DNA from: Morococcus cerebrosus
GTDB taxonomy: Bacteria > Pseudomonadota > Gammaproteobacteria > Burkholderiales > Neisseriaceae
Direction: 5' to 3'
DNA length: 64,000 nt
Assembly (NCBI RefSeq): GCF_022749515.1
Contig: NZ_CP094242.1
Coordinates: forward strand, 930,001-994,000
The notes under the pieces are model-generated. The model was not told the DNA's origin and made no database searches. It saw nothing but the letters and a program-made list of their open reading frames with translations. The position numbers and the translations under genes were made by a program. The first letter of the stretch is position 1; each line of letters begins with the position of its first letter. Positions 56,036 to 63,578 of this stretch are shown piece after piece.

Positions 56036-56863
56036 ATGGCGATTTTGGTTACCGGCGCGTCAGCCGGTTTCGGCGAGGCGATGTGCCGCACGTTTGTACA
56101 GGCCGGTTATTCCGTTATCGGCGCGGCGCGGCGCAGCGAGAAACTGCAGGCATTGGCGGCCGAATTGGGCGAGCGGTTTTATCCTTTGGAAATGGACGTT
56201 TCGCGTACCGAGTCGATACGCAACGCGCTCGACAGCCTGCCTGAAAATTTTGCCGAAATCGATTGCCTGATCAACAACGCCGGATTGGCGTTGGGTTTGG
56301 AAACGGCGGACAAAGCAGATTTCGGCGATTGGGAAACCATGATTCAAACGAACATCGTCGGTCTGACTTTCCTGACGCGCCAAATCCTGCCGCAAATGGC
56401 GGAGCGCAAACAAGGCTATATCATGAATTTGGGTTCGATTGCCGGCAGCTATGCCTACGAGGGCAGCAACGTGTACGGCGCGACCAAGGCGTTTGTGCGC
56501 CAGTTCAGCATGAACCTGCGCGCGGAATTGGCAGATAAAAACATCCGCGTCACCAACATCGAGCCGGGTTTGTGCGGCGGTACCGAGTTTTCCAATGTCC
56601 GCTTTAAGGGCGATGACGAGCGGGCGGAAAAGGTTTATGAGAACGTCGAATCCATCCGGCCGCAAGACATTGCGGATACGGCTTTGTGGCTCTATCAGCG
56701 TCCGGCGCACATGAACGTCAACTCCATCGAAATCATGCCCGTCGCCCAAACGTTTGCCGGTATGAAAGTGATCCGCAATACGCTGCCCGTACCTGTGCAG
56801 ACGGAGAATTTCGAGAAACAGAGTATGTCTTTGTTTGCACGGATTAAGTCGTGGTTCAAATAG
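56036..56863 (+). CDS. Short-chain dehydrogenase/reductase (YdfG-like)
   Basis: 275 residues. NADP loop ILVTGASAGFGEAMCRTF, catalytic Ser in MNLGSIAGSYAYEG, Tyr-x3-Lys in NVYGATKAFV, and NIEPGLCGGTEFS after it, very close to YdfG, which oxidises L-allo-threonine/serine and reduces malonic semialdehyde. ATG at 56036 follows AAAGGAAATAG. The C-terminal extension (about 235-275, MKVIRNTLPVPVQTENFEKQ) exceeds YdfG's length by about 25 residues. Substrate not determined. Confidence 0.9.
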   Translation: MAILVTGASAGFGEAMCRTFVQAGYSVIGAARRSEKLQALAAELGERFYPLEMDVSRTESIRNALDSLPENFAEIDCLINNAGLALGLETADKADFGDWETMIQTNIVGLTFLTRQILPQMAERKQGYIMNLGSIAGSYAYEGSNVYGATKAFVRQFSMNLRAELADKNIRVTNIEPGLCGGTEFSNVRFKGDDERAEKVYENVESIRPQDIADTALWLYQRPAHMNVNSIEIMPVAQTFAGMKVIRNTLPVPVQTENFEKQSMSLFARIKSWFK

Positions 56864-56934
56864 GGTTTTGAAAGAAGAAAGGTCGTCTGAAAATTGAACT
56901 GGCCCCCAAATCTTGGACACTCATAAAAGCCTTT

Positions 56935-57780
56935 TCAGGCGCTCTGTGCAAGCTGGGTTCTGTATGCGACAGGACTCAGCTTTTTCAATTTCAGACTGCA
57001 ACGCTCCCGGTTGTAGTAATCCATATAGTCATCTATCTGCTTCATCAATTCGTCCACCGTCAATTCTCCTGCGTTATAGAAACACTCCGTCTTCAACACC
57101 GCAAAGAAGCTTTCCATCGGCGCATTGTCCCAGCAGTTCGCCTTTCGCGACATGCTTTGAACCATGGAATGCTCCGCAAGCAATTCCCTATATCCCGCCG
57201 TACGGTACAGCACGCCTTGGTCCGAATGAAGCATCGTTCCTTCGCCGGTCAGCCGGGGTGCGGCTTTTTCGAGCATTTCCTTCACCATTTCGCTGTTAGC
57301 ATTGCGGCTCATGGCGTAGGCGACGATTTCTCGGTTGAACAGGTCCAAGATTGGCGAGAGGTACAGTTTGCCGTCCTTTCCTTTGAGTTCGGTCACGTCG
57401 GTCAGCCATTTCTCGTTGGGCTTTTCGGCTGTGAATAGGCGTTTGAGGAGGTGTTCCGATATCTCGCCCATGGCGGGATGGCGGTAGGCTTTTTTTGCCC
57501 GTATGAGGGCTTTCAGTTCCAACTGCTTCATCAACCGCGCTGCTTTTTTGCGGTTCCAATCCAATGCTGCGGCAATGCGCCTTTGTCCGTAGCGTCCTTT
57601 ATGCCGTTTGTAGGTTTCGACAAGGAGGGCTTTGTCGGCCTCGTCGGGATCGGGTCGATCTTGGTGATGGTAGTAAAAGCTGCTTTTGGGCAGGTTTGCG
57701 ATGTGCAGCAGGTATTTGAGCGGGTGTTGCGCCCTCAGTGTTTGGACGGTTTGGCTTTGTCCTTTTCGGTCCGCTTTTGG
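56935..57780 (-). CDS. IS3-family transposase OrfB (catalytic part)
   Basis: DDE domain, produced as OrfAB fusion through a -1 frameshift. The visible part: HTH-like KHKGRYGQRRIAAALDWNRK, then the core with Asp in KWLTDVTELKGKDG, Asp in LHSDQGVLYRTAGY and Glu in DNAPMESFFAVLKTE, end YYNRERCSLKLKKLSPVAYR. The frame lies -1 relative to orfA, and possible slip sites CGAAAAG and CCAAAAG are at about 57762-57779. The open frame goes on further through orfA but that part is only antisense-frame reading. Intact. Confidence 0.88.
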   Translation of the reverse strand, partial: PKADRKGQSQTVQTLRAQHPLKYLLHIANLPKSSFYYHHQDRPDPDEADKALLVETYKRHKGRYGQRRIAAALDWNRKKAARLMKQLELKALIRAKKAYRHPAMGEISEHLLKRLFTAEKPNEKWLTDVTELKGKDGKLYLSPILDLFNREIVAYAMSRNANSEMVKEMLEKAAPRLTGEGTMLHSDQGVLYRTAGYRELLAEHSMVQSMSRKANCWDNAPMESFFAVLKTECFYNAGELTVDELMKQIDDYMDYYNRERCSLKLKKLSPVAYRTQLAQSA

Positions 57781-58085
57781 CTGAGGGCTTTTAACTCCTT
57801 TAGGTAGGCGACCTCTGCGCGCATATAGCACAACTCTTCGATAAGCTCCGCCTGTGTTTTTTCGTGGTCGGGTTTGTCGGCGATGAAGGGGTTTTTGCGG
57901 TGTTGGGGCATGGTTTTGGATTGGGGATGTTCGAGTGCGCCGATGCCGCCTTCTTGATAGGCGCGTATCCATCGTCGCAGGTGGGTTCGGGAGATGCCGT
58001 AGTGGTCTGCGGTACGCTGTTGGCTGCGTATATGCAGGTAGTGGAGTACGGCTTGGTATTTAAAGTGTAATGTATATTTGCTCAT
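57735..58085 (-). CDS. IS3-family transposase OrfA
   Basis: 116 residues. Two helix-turn-helix segments (FKYQAVLHYLHIRSQQRTAD and ISRTHLRRWIRAYQEGG) and a C-terminal leucine-zipper-like helix (EELCYMRAEVAYLKELKALS), as in IS150-group OrfA proteins. Overlaps orfB by about 45 bp, consistent with programmed frameshifting. Confidence 0.88.
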   Translation of the reverse strand: MSKYTLHFKYQAVLHYLHIRSQQRTADHYGISRTHLRRWIRAYQEGGIGALEHPQSKTMPQHRKNPFIADKPDHEKTQAELIEELCYMRAEVAYLKELKALSQKRTEKDKAKPSKH

Positions 58086-58176
58086 AAAAAAACTGCACCT
58101 TGTGAGTTGGAGGGGGGATGTCCAACTTTTGGGGTGCAGTTCAAATGGTTTCAGACGACCTTTTTAGTTAGGGATT

Positions 58177-58875
58177 TCAGGGTTTGACAGGTTTGCCGTT
58201 GATGCTGACGGAAGTCAGTTTCAAATCGTAGGTTTTGCCGTCGTCGGTATAGCTGATTTGGGCGGGGATGTTGCCCAAGGAGGTGGCGAAGGAATAGGTT
58301 ACAGTGTCGTCGCCGCGTTGTACGCGGTATTTTTCGACGGGTATGGCTTTGCCGTTCAGGGTATAGCTGCCGCTGCCGATTTTGCTCATACCGCTGACGG
58401 GATAGATTTTTTTGCCGTTGGTGATGCTCAGGCGGGCGGGCAGTTTCGCATCGTTGGCGGCAAGCTGCCATGCCAGCGTGAATAAATCGCTGATGTTGCC
58501 GCCGACGGTTTCGGTTTGCAGCTCGCCTGTTTTACCGTAGGTAACCTGATTGCCTCGGAATTTGGCTTCGGCATAGGTTTTGCCGCCGCGGACATCTTTA
58601 TAGTAACTCGGGCGGATGGTGTTGCCGCTGATGCTGCCGCCGGATTCGAAACGGATGTGGTAGAGCGGGACTTTGATGGTTGAGACGACTTTGTAGCCTT
58701 TACCGTTGCGGGTAAAAGTCATGGTCGCGGGCAGGGTGAGTCCGTTGTAGTGTCCGGCATATTGCAGGGAGACGGATTGCGGTAAGTTGGCGGCATGGGC
58801 GCTAGAGATGAATACGGGTGATGCAAATGCAGCTATCATTAGGTTTAGGGATAAAGCGCGAAGATAGGGTTTCAT
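58177..58875 (-). CDS. DUF3108 family exported protein
   Basis: 232 residues. Signal peptide ALSLNLMIAAFASPVFISSAHA, then a beta-rich domain with SVSLQYAGHYNGLTLPATM, AKFRGNQVTYGKTGE and LPARLSITNGKKIYP, matching DUF3108, a periplasmic domain of unknown role, often near purine or lipoprotein genes. The DUS hairpin after the stop was split by the IS3 element. No catalytic residues evident. Confidence 0.82.
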   Translation of the reverse strand: MKPYLRALSLNLMIAAFASPVFISSAHAANLPQSVSLQYAGHYNGLTLPATMTFTRNGKGYKVVSTIKVPLYHIRFESGGSISGNTIRPSYYKDVRGGKTYAEAKFRGNQVTYGKTGELQTETVGGNISDLFTLAWQLAANDAKLPARLSITNGKKIYPVSGMSKIGSGSYTLNGKAIPVEKYRVQRGDDTVTYSFATSLGNIPAQISYTDDGKTYDLKLTSVSINGKPVKP

Positions 58876-58986
58876 GGCATTCCTCTATATATTTGATGTC
58901 GTGAAAATGCGTCGTTTTGCAATCGGTTAAATCGGTTATTATAAAGCTTAGTTCGTTAGGATATGACTAATTACTTATAGAAATGC

Positions 58987-59013
58987 AAAAGGCCGGAGTT
59001 TATCCGGCCTTTT
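58987..59013 (-). terminator. Rho-independent terminator of purN
   Basis: AAAAGGCCGGA-TAAACT-CCGGCCTTTT on the minus strand: an 8-10 bp GC-rich stem with flanking A- and T-runs, 8 bp after the purN stop. Confidence 0.88.
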
Positions 59014-59020
59014 AAGGGTT

Positions 59021-59605
59021 TTAAGCCAAGAGGGTTTGTCCTTCGGCGTTGCGTTCTGAGTTGAACACGCGGTTACCTTCGATTTTCAGACGACCTGCGA
59101 CAAAATCGGCAACGGCTTGCGGGAAAAGGCGGTGTTCGACGGTAAGGACGCGTGCGGCAATGTCGTCGGGCGTGTCGCCGTCGAGTATCGGGACGATGCC
59201 TTGCGAGATAATCGGACCACAGTCCAGTTCAGGGGTTACAAAATGGATGGTACAGCCTGCGACGCGGCAGCCGGCTTCAAGGGCGCGTTCGTGGGTGTGC
59301 AGGCCGGTAAATGAGGGGAGGATGGACGGGTGGATGTTGATCAGGCGGTTTTGGTAATGGGCGCAGAATTCGGGCGTGAGGATGCGCATAAAGCCTGCGA
59401 GGACGACTAGGTCGGGTTGATAGACGTCGATTTTCTCCACCATGGCTTGGTCGAAAGCGAGGCGGCTGGGGAAGTCTTTGTAATTGAGGCTGTCGGTGGC
59501 GATGCCGCGTTCGGCTGCCCAAGCCAGTCCGGCGGCGGTTGCGCTGTTGCTGAGGACGGCGGCGATGCGGGCGTCTGGAATGGCGGCATTGACGATGGCC
59601 TGCAT
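59021..59605 (-). CDS. purN: Phosphoribosylglycinamide formyltransferase, 5' end damaged or with unusual start
   Basis: Transfers formyl from 10-formyl-THF to GAR in purine synthesis. From ATG 59605 the frame codes 194 residues: VLAGFMRILTPEF, NIHPSILPSFTGLHTHERAL (catalytic His), HFVTPELDCGPI. Normal PurN starts with about 14 more residues ending in ISGRGSNMQ, the phosphate-binding loop. That stretch is present upstream in frame (KILISGRGSN) but is preceded directly by TGA, with no ATG, GTG or TTG between. Compared with the usual MKNIVILISGRGSN it looks as if about 8-9 nt around the start were lost. Either the start is a rare codon or the loop is not made and the enzyme is impaired. Confidence 0.7.
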   Translation of the reverse strand: MQAIVNAAIPDARIAAVLSNSATAAGLAWAAERGIATDSLNYKDFPSRLAFDQAMVEKIDVYQPDLVVLAGFMRILTPEFCAHYQNRLINIHPSILPSFTGLHTHERALEAGCRVAGCTIHFVTPELDCGPIISQGIVPILDGDTPDDIAARVLTVEHRLFPQAVADFVAGRLKIEGNRVFNSERNAEGQTLLA

Positions 59606-59778
59606 ATTGCTGCCGCGGCCGGAGATGAGGATTTTTCAGGCAGCCATTGTATAGCAAAATAAAATCGGAATGCTATGCATGATACGGATGGGAATCGGAT
59701 TTGCGAAGGTCGTCTGAAACGGATAAACCGCGCTATTGCTGCCTGAGAACAGATAACGGCAGTTGGGGTGGATTCGTA

Positions 59779-59814
59779 ATGAAAAATGCCCGAAACGGAT
59801 TGGGTTCGGGCATT
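59779..59814 (-). terminator. Rho-independent terminator of the Mip-like PPIase gene
   Basis: AATGCCCGAA-CCCAATCCGT-TTCGGGCATT on the minus strand with a T-run (TTTTTCATT), 17 bp after the stop. Confidence 0.85.
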
Positions 59815-59830
59815 GGGTTAAAGCGCGGGC

Positions 59831-60652
59831 TTATTGGACTTTTTTGATGTCAACTTGACCGGGGGCAGGTTGGAAGTCTTCGGGTTTGCCGATTTTAACT
59901 AGCTTCACGTCGAATACCAAAGTGGAATTCGGACCGATTTTCCCACCGGGAACTGCCTGATCGCGGTAGGCAAGTTTGGACGGGATATAGAAGGTGGCTT
60001 CGCCGCCTTCTTTCAAAAGCTGGATACCCTCGGTCCAGCCGGGGATGACTTGGCTGACAGGGAAGGTAACAGGACCACCATTGGCTTTACTGCTGTCGAA
60101 GACGGTACCGTCAATCAGGCGGCCTTCGTATTCAACGACGACGATGTCGTCTTTGGTAGGCTGTTTGCCTTCGCCTTCTTTGGTGATTTTGTATTGCAGG
60201 CCGGAAGCGGTGGTTTTCACGCCTTCTTTAGTCGCATTTTCTTTGAGGAACGCTTCGCCTTTTTCCAAGTTGGCTTTGGCGTCAGCTTGAAGTTTTTCTG
60301 CGGCTTTGGTTTGTTGTTCGGTCAGGAATTTCATCATGACTTCCTGCGCCTGGGCTTCGGTCATTTTGTTTTCTTTGTCTTCATAAGAAGCCTGCATGGC
60401 TTCGATGAAGACTTTCATATCAATTTCCGCACCTTGATCTTTCATTTGTTTCAAAGATCTGCCGATGTCCATACCCATTGCGTAGCTGGCTTGTTGGGCC
60501 GGTGTACCGATAGAAGATGCGTCTGTTGCGGCAGAAGCTACGGATGCGGGAGCAGAGGCAGCCGGAGGTGTATTAGTGTCTTTTTTGTCGCAGGCGGTCA
60601 GTGCCAATGCGGCGGCGATTGCCAATGCGCTGAATTTGAAAGTTTTGTTCAT
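59831..60652 (-). CDS. FKBP-type peptidyl-prolyl isomerase lipoprotein (Mip-like)
   Basis: 273 residues. Signal with lipobox LALTAC, Ala/Ser/Pro linker, FKBP N-terminal helical dimer domain (ASYAMGMDIGRSLKQMKDQG, about 56-150) and catalytic FKBP domain (VVVEYEGRLIDGTVFDSSKA, VIPGWTEGIQLLKEGG, FYIPSKLAYRDQAVPGGKIG, about 165-260). Close to Mip/FkpA. In gonococci and meningococci the lipid-anchored homologue affects survival in host cells. A perfect dyad at 60707 precedes it. Confidence 0.93.
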   Translation of the reverse strand: MNKTFKFSALAIAAALALTACDKKDTNTPPAASAPASVASAATDASSIGTPAQQASYAMGMDIGRSLKQMKDQGAEIDMKVFIEAMQASYEDKENKMTEAQAQEVMMKFLTEQQTKAAEKLQADAKANLEKGEAFLKENATKEGVKTTASGLQYKITKEGEGKQPTKDDIVVVEYEGRLIDGTVFDSSKANGGPVTFPVSQVIPGWTEGIQLLKEGGEATFYIPSKLAYRDQAVPGGKIGPNSTLVFDVKLVKIGKPEDFQPAPGQVDIKKVQ

Positions 60653-60706
60653 GGTGTTTTCGTCTTTTAAAAGGGTCAGTAAAACAAAGTCGGGATTATA
60701 GCCCAG

Positions 60707-60727
60707 TTTGATTCAAAAGGAATCAAA
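60707..60727. promoter_or_regulatory. Perfect inverted repeat near the promoter of the Mip-like gene
   Basis: TTTGATTC-AAAAG-GAATCAAA, 8-bp arms and 5-nt centre; on the minus strand a TATAAT (60695-60700) follows at 6 bp. Position upstream of the -10 box suits an operator. No regulator recognised. Confidence 0.4.
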
Positions 60728-60781
60728 GCTGTTTAAATTTTTGGCTTGGATTGTAAAGCTGTTTTCAGACGACCTTCGGTT

Positions 60782-61222
60782 TCAGGCTTTTCCAGTCATA
60801 TTGTGGTGTTCGATGGTAAAGCCGCTTTTTCTGTATGCGCTGAAGCGTTCGCGTGCGTCGGCGAGTTCTTCTAAACTGCTGCCTACGATTTCGAGTACGC
60901 GGGCGGGGATGACAGGGGCTTCGTTCCAAAAGTCGGGCGAGAGGTTGAGGACGGTGGCGTTTTCAAGTACGGTGGGCAGTGTGTTGCCGAATGCGAGCCA
61001 TACGGGTGTTTCAGACGACATGGGTTGGTCAGGCTGCCAGATTTCGTGCGGAATGAAACTTTCGGGGATTTGCTGCCAAAGGTCGCGGTCGAGGCGGCGG
61101 ATGGTCTCGGCAGAATCTGACCACACCAATATCTGTCCGCCGTCGCGTATGGCGCGCGCAATCAGGCGGCAGGCGAAGGCGGCGGGGTCGGCGGCGTGGG
61201 TGTAGAAAGTAGCTTTAGGCAT
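60782..61222 (-). CDS. holC: DNA polymerase III subunit chi
   Basis: Clamp-loader-associated subunit that binds SSB. 146 residues. Family start PKATFYTHAADPAAFACRLI, central GGQILVWSDSAETIRRLDRD LW, and VWLAFGNTLPTVLENATVLN (split by family-typical turns) and final FSAYRKSGFTIEHHNM, all as in proteobacterial HolC. Usual length. No pepA next to it, unlike E. coli. Confidence 0.9.
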   Translation of the reverse strand: MPKATFYTHAADPAAFACRLIARAIRDGGQILVWSDSAETIRRLDRDLWQQIPESFIPHEIWQPDQPMSSETPVWLAFGNTLPTVLENATVLNLSPDFWNEAPVIPARVLEIVGSSLEELADARERFSAYRKSGFTIEHHNMTGKA

Positions 61223-61346
61223 GGCGAGGGAGTGGGGTGGGGAAATGGGGATTATAGTGAAAACGGGTTGAAAGGGCTATTGGGCTTCCTGAATTGGATT
61301 TCAAACCTTTTGTCTTTGTTTTTTCAGACGACCTTTTTTGCGGCAG

Positions 61347-62957
61347 TCAGCCCTGTTCCAACACCTTCCGCGCCGCTTCCGCGCCCCAATACAAAGCTTC
61401 TTCGAATACCGAATAGCCGCTCAAATCGCTGTGGGCAAACAGTAATCCTGACGCTCGGTTTCTGATTTTTAACAAAGATTCGTCGTTCAGATACCCGACT
61501 TTCGGTACGCTCATGCCGTGTCCGCGCACTGTAACATCGACGTGTGAAACGTGTTGCCAGAAGCCCTCTCCGTAGGCGGCGATCAAGTCTTTGGCGGCCA
61601 AGTCGCGCAGTTCTTCGTCGGAGGCGTCGAGCAGTTGGCGGCGGACGGCTTGCGGGGTGTCGTGGTTGAGCGCGGCGTAGGCGGTGAAGATGGTGCGTTC
61701 GGGACGGGCGACGCGGATGAGCTGGTTGGTGGCGACGACGTAGCCGAGTCCTTGGCTGCCATAGATGACGTTATCCCACGCCGTTTCGCTGTTGTTTTTT
61801 TCTTTCGGGAAGCTGTGCAGCTCGAAATTGGCGACCAACCACGGGGCGTATTCGGGAATGTTCAAACCGTATTGCGCGGGATTTTCGACGATGCGGGCGG
61901 CAACCATCAGCGGCATGGCGGAAATAACGTGTTGCGCGGTCAGGGCGACGGTTTCGCCGCTTGAATTGTCGCGCAGCCAAACTTCGATACGGTCGTCTGA
62001 AAGCGGTTTGATTTTGACGGCGGATGCGTTGACGGAAGCGGGTTTATCTAGGTGGATGCGGTTTTCAGACGACCATTGCCAACCTTCCTGCAAACCGGCA
62101 TGGCGGCGCAGGTTTTCGGAAAGGTGCGCCAGACCTTCGGCCCAAGTGAGGACGGTTTCCGCGCTGTTGCGGGCGGCGAAGTAATGCAGTCCGGCAAAGG
62201 CGGATACTTGCGCTATGCCCTGCCCGTAATCGTCGCGGCAGCAGTAATCGAGATACCACAAGAGTTCGGGCGAAGTGTAGCCTTCTTGCGTAAGCCATTT
62301 TTTGAACGTCAGGCTATCGAGTTTGCGCCACGTTTCGTCTGCCGATGACAGGGCTATCGGAATGGCGAAAATCTTTTTGCCGTCGCTGCCGTAAGCCTGT
62401 TTCAGACGACCGATTAAATCGAAAAAGCGTTTGGAATCCGCATCTTCTTTCGGCAACAGGTGTTCCTGCCATTTATCCTGATACAAAAGGCGCGACTCGG
62501 GTGCGTAAACCAAATCGGTTTCCCTGAACCTACCGTCCGATTGCAAGATACCAAAATCCGCCAGCATCTCGCGCACATACGCGCTCTCTTTCGACGGCAA
62601 GGCAAGATAATGCGCGCCGCTCGGCGCTTTCAGGCCGTCTGAAGCGGCGTAGGCAGCATTGTTGCCATTGCGCTCGAACCCTTCCGCCAGCAATACATCA
62701 CGATGACTGTGTTTCGCCAGATACCACAACGCCCCCAAACCCGCCGCGCCGCCACCGAGTATCAGCGTATTGCATTCGTAACGTCGAGTCGGCGGATTGA
62801 GCAATTTCCCGTCGCGCAACAAATGCCCCAACGGCAGCCCGACGCGGTTGACGGAAACCGGCGGTTTGCGGTTGAGGCGGTTATAAGTCAGCCAAGAAAA
62901 AGATGACGCGGCGGCAAGCGCGGCGGTGTAACTGAGGAATTGACGGCGTGTCGGCAT
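61347..62957 (-). CDS. Tat-exported FAD-dependent amine-oxidase-like oxidoreductase
   Basis: 536 residues. Twin-arginine signal PTRRQFLSYTAALAAAS, so folded with cofactor and moved to the periplasm. FAD dinucleotide motif TLILGGGAAGLGALWYLAK (about 66-84), then a long substrate domain with conserved aromatic residues (SPELLWYLDYCCRDDYGQG), and the C-terminal FAD-contact GLLFAHSDLSGYSVFEEALYWG. Resembles flavin amine oxidases/protoporphyrinogen oxidase folds. Next to speD on the same strand, which fits a polyamine or related amine substrate. Substrate unproven. Spacer of 79 bp to speD has a DUS hairpin. Confidence 0.85.
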   Translation of the reverse strand: MPTRRQFLSYTAALAAASSFSWLTYNRLNRKPPVSVNRVGLPLGHLLRDGKLLNPPTRRYECNTLILGGGAAGLGALWYLAKHSHRDVLLAEGFERNGNNAAYAASDGLKAPSGAHYLALPSKESAYVREMLADFGILQSDGRFRETDLVYAPESRLLYQDKWQEHLLPKEDADSKRFFDLIGRLKQAYGSDGKKIFAIPIALSSADETWRKLDSLTFKKWLTQEGYTSPELLWYLDYCCRDDYGQGIAQVSAFAGLHYFAARNSAETVLTWAEGLAHLSENLRRHAGLQEGWQWSSENRIHLDKPASVNASAVKIKPLSDDRIEVWLRDNSSGETVALTAQHVISAMPLMVAARIVENPAQYGLNIPEYAPWLVANFELHSFPKEKNNSETAWDNVIYGSQGLGYVVATNQLIRVARPERTIFTAYAALNHDTPQAVRRQLLDASDEELRDLAAKDLIAAYGEGFWQHVSHVDVTVRGHGMSVPKVGYLNDESLLKIRNRASGLLFAHSDLSGYSVFEEALYWGAEAARKVLEQG

Positions 62958-62986
62958 GGGGTTGGATGTTGGTTTAGGGTTCTGAT

Positions 62987-63025
62987 AGGTCGTCTGAAAA
63001 AATTAAGACGGTTTCAGACGACCAT
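62987..63025 (-). terminator. DUS hairpin between speD and the FAD oxidoreductase gene
   Basis: TAGGTCGTCTGAAAA and GTTTCAGACGACCAT with a loop of about 10 nt (AATTAAGACG). Without a strong T-run; may only partly end the speD transcript. Confidence 0.55.
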
Positions 63026-63036
63026 TACAGGTTTTA

Positions 63037-63417
63037 TTATTCTATTGGCGGCTCTATATCGTCCAATATTCCTTCGCCACGTTGCGCAATCGTCCAAACG
63101 GCCTGTTCCGCCGCCAATTCCCTGCACAATATTTCCTTCACTCTTTCCAACTTCATGCCGCCGCAGATAAATGCGTCTATGGCGGCGAAGCGGTGTTCCG
63201 GCCAAGTGTGGATGCTGATGTGGGATTCGGCGAGCAGTAAGATGCCGGTAATGCCGCCTGCGCCGCCGAAGGTGTGGAAACGTTCGGCGAGAACGGTGGC
63301 TTCTGCGGCTTGGGCGGCGGTTTTGAGGGCGTTTTTCAGACGACCTTCGTCTTTCAAGACAGCTTCATCACAGCCATATAAATCTAAAAGGCCGTGGTTG
63401 CCGGGGATATGGGTCAT
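63037..63417 (-). CDS. speD: S-adenosylmethionine decarboxylase proenzyme
   Basis: 126 residues; makes decarboxylated SAM as aminopropyl donor for spermidine. Processing site in LLLAESHISIHTWPEHRFA: cleavage between Glu and Ser forms the pyruvoyl group; catalytic His and Cys (DAFICGG) follow. Short class 1 prokaryotic form. Starts with ATG overlapping the stop of the 53-residue peptide gene in ATGA. A DUS within the gene encodes EGRLKN. No spermidine synthase gene is visible; it could lie beyond the right edge. Confidence 0.94.
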   Translation of the reverse strand: MTHIPGNHGLLDLYGCDEAVLKDEGRLKNALKTAAQAAEATVLAERFHTFGGAGGITGILLLAESHISIHTWPEHRFAAIDAFICGGMKLERVKEILCRELAAEQAVWTIAQRGEGILDDIEPPIE

Positions 63418-63575
63418 TTATGGCCTCCGGAATAACCGCTACCGCCGTAATAACCGCCGCCGTAATAGCCGCCGGAGTGCATACGCGAGCCGTCGGAGTC
63501 GGAAGAGCCGTAGCTGATGATCATGGAGATGACGATGATGATAGTGCTGAAAATGATGTAAGTGGTTCTCGACAT
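63414..63575 (-). CDS. 53-residue Gly/Tyr-rich membrane peptide, coupled to speD
   Basis: MSRTTYIIFSTIIIVISMII begins the peptide: a membrane helix from the fifth residue on, followed by polar SYGSSDSDGSRMHSGG and a repetitive tail GGYYGGGYYGGSGYSGGHK. The stop overlaps the speD start by 4 bp (ATGA), and the start is 3 bp after the stop of the DUF4178 gene. This tight packing makes it a real gene although it is short. In related SpeD/DUF4178 clusters small membrane proteins are common; function unknown. Confidence 0.8.
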   Translation of the reverse strand: MSRTTYIIFSTIIIVISMIISYGSSDSDGSRMHSGGYYGGGYYGGSGYSGGHK

Positions 63576-63578
63576 GGT

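Larger units (their letters stand above)
56895..58143 (-). mobile_element. IS3-family (IS150-like) insertion sequence, about 1249 bp
   Basis: Inverted ends TGAACTGGCCCCCAAATCTT (left) and, reverse strand, TGAACTGCACCCCAAAAGTT (right). Both flanks carry AAT, a 3-bp target duplication as expected for IS3 elements. Contains orfA and orfB on the minus strand with a likely -1 frameshift. Complete and therefore possibly active. Confidence 0.9.
56877..58165. other. DUS hairpin split by the IS3-family element
   Basis: Left arm AGGTCGTCTGAAAAT at 56879-56894, right arm AATGGTTTCAGACGACCTTT at 58144-58163. Deleting the element and one AAT copy restores GGTCGTCTGAAAATGGTTTC followed by AGACGACC, an ordinary terminator between the dehydrogenase and DUF3108 genes. 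Confidence 0.8.

Noticed and set aside
56935..57972. 345-codon orfB frame as a full protein
   Set aside because: Its first 60-70 codons are the out-of-frame reading of orfA; real OrfB sequence begins near the -1 slip site.
59630..59640. Five-A tract in the purN start region as a phase-variable switch
   Set aside because: Too short for efficient slippage and no clean start results from adding or removing one base with a standard codon directly before the loop.
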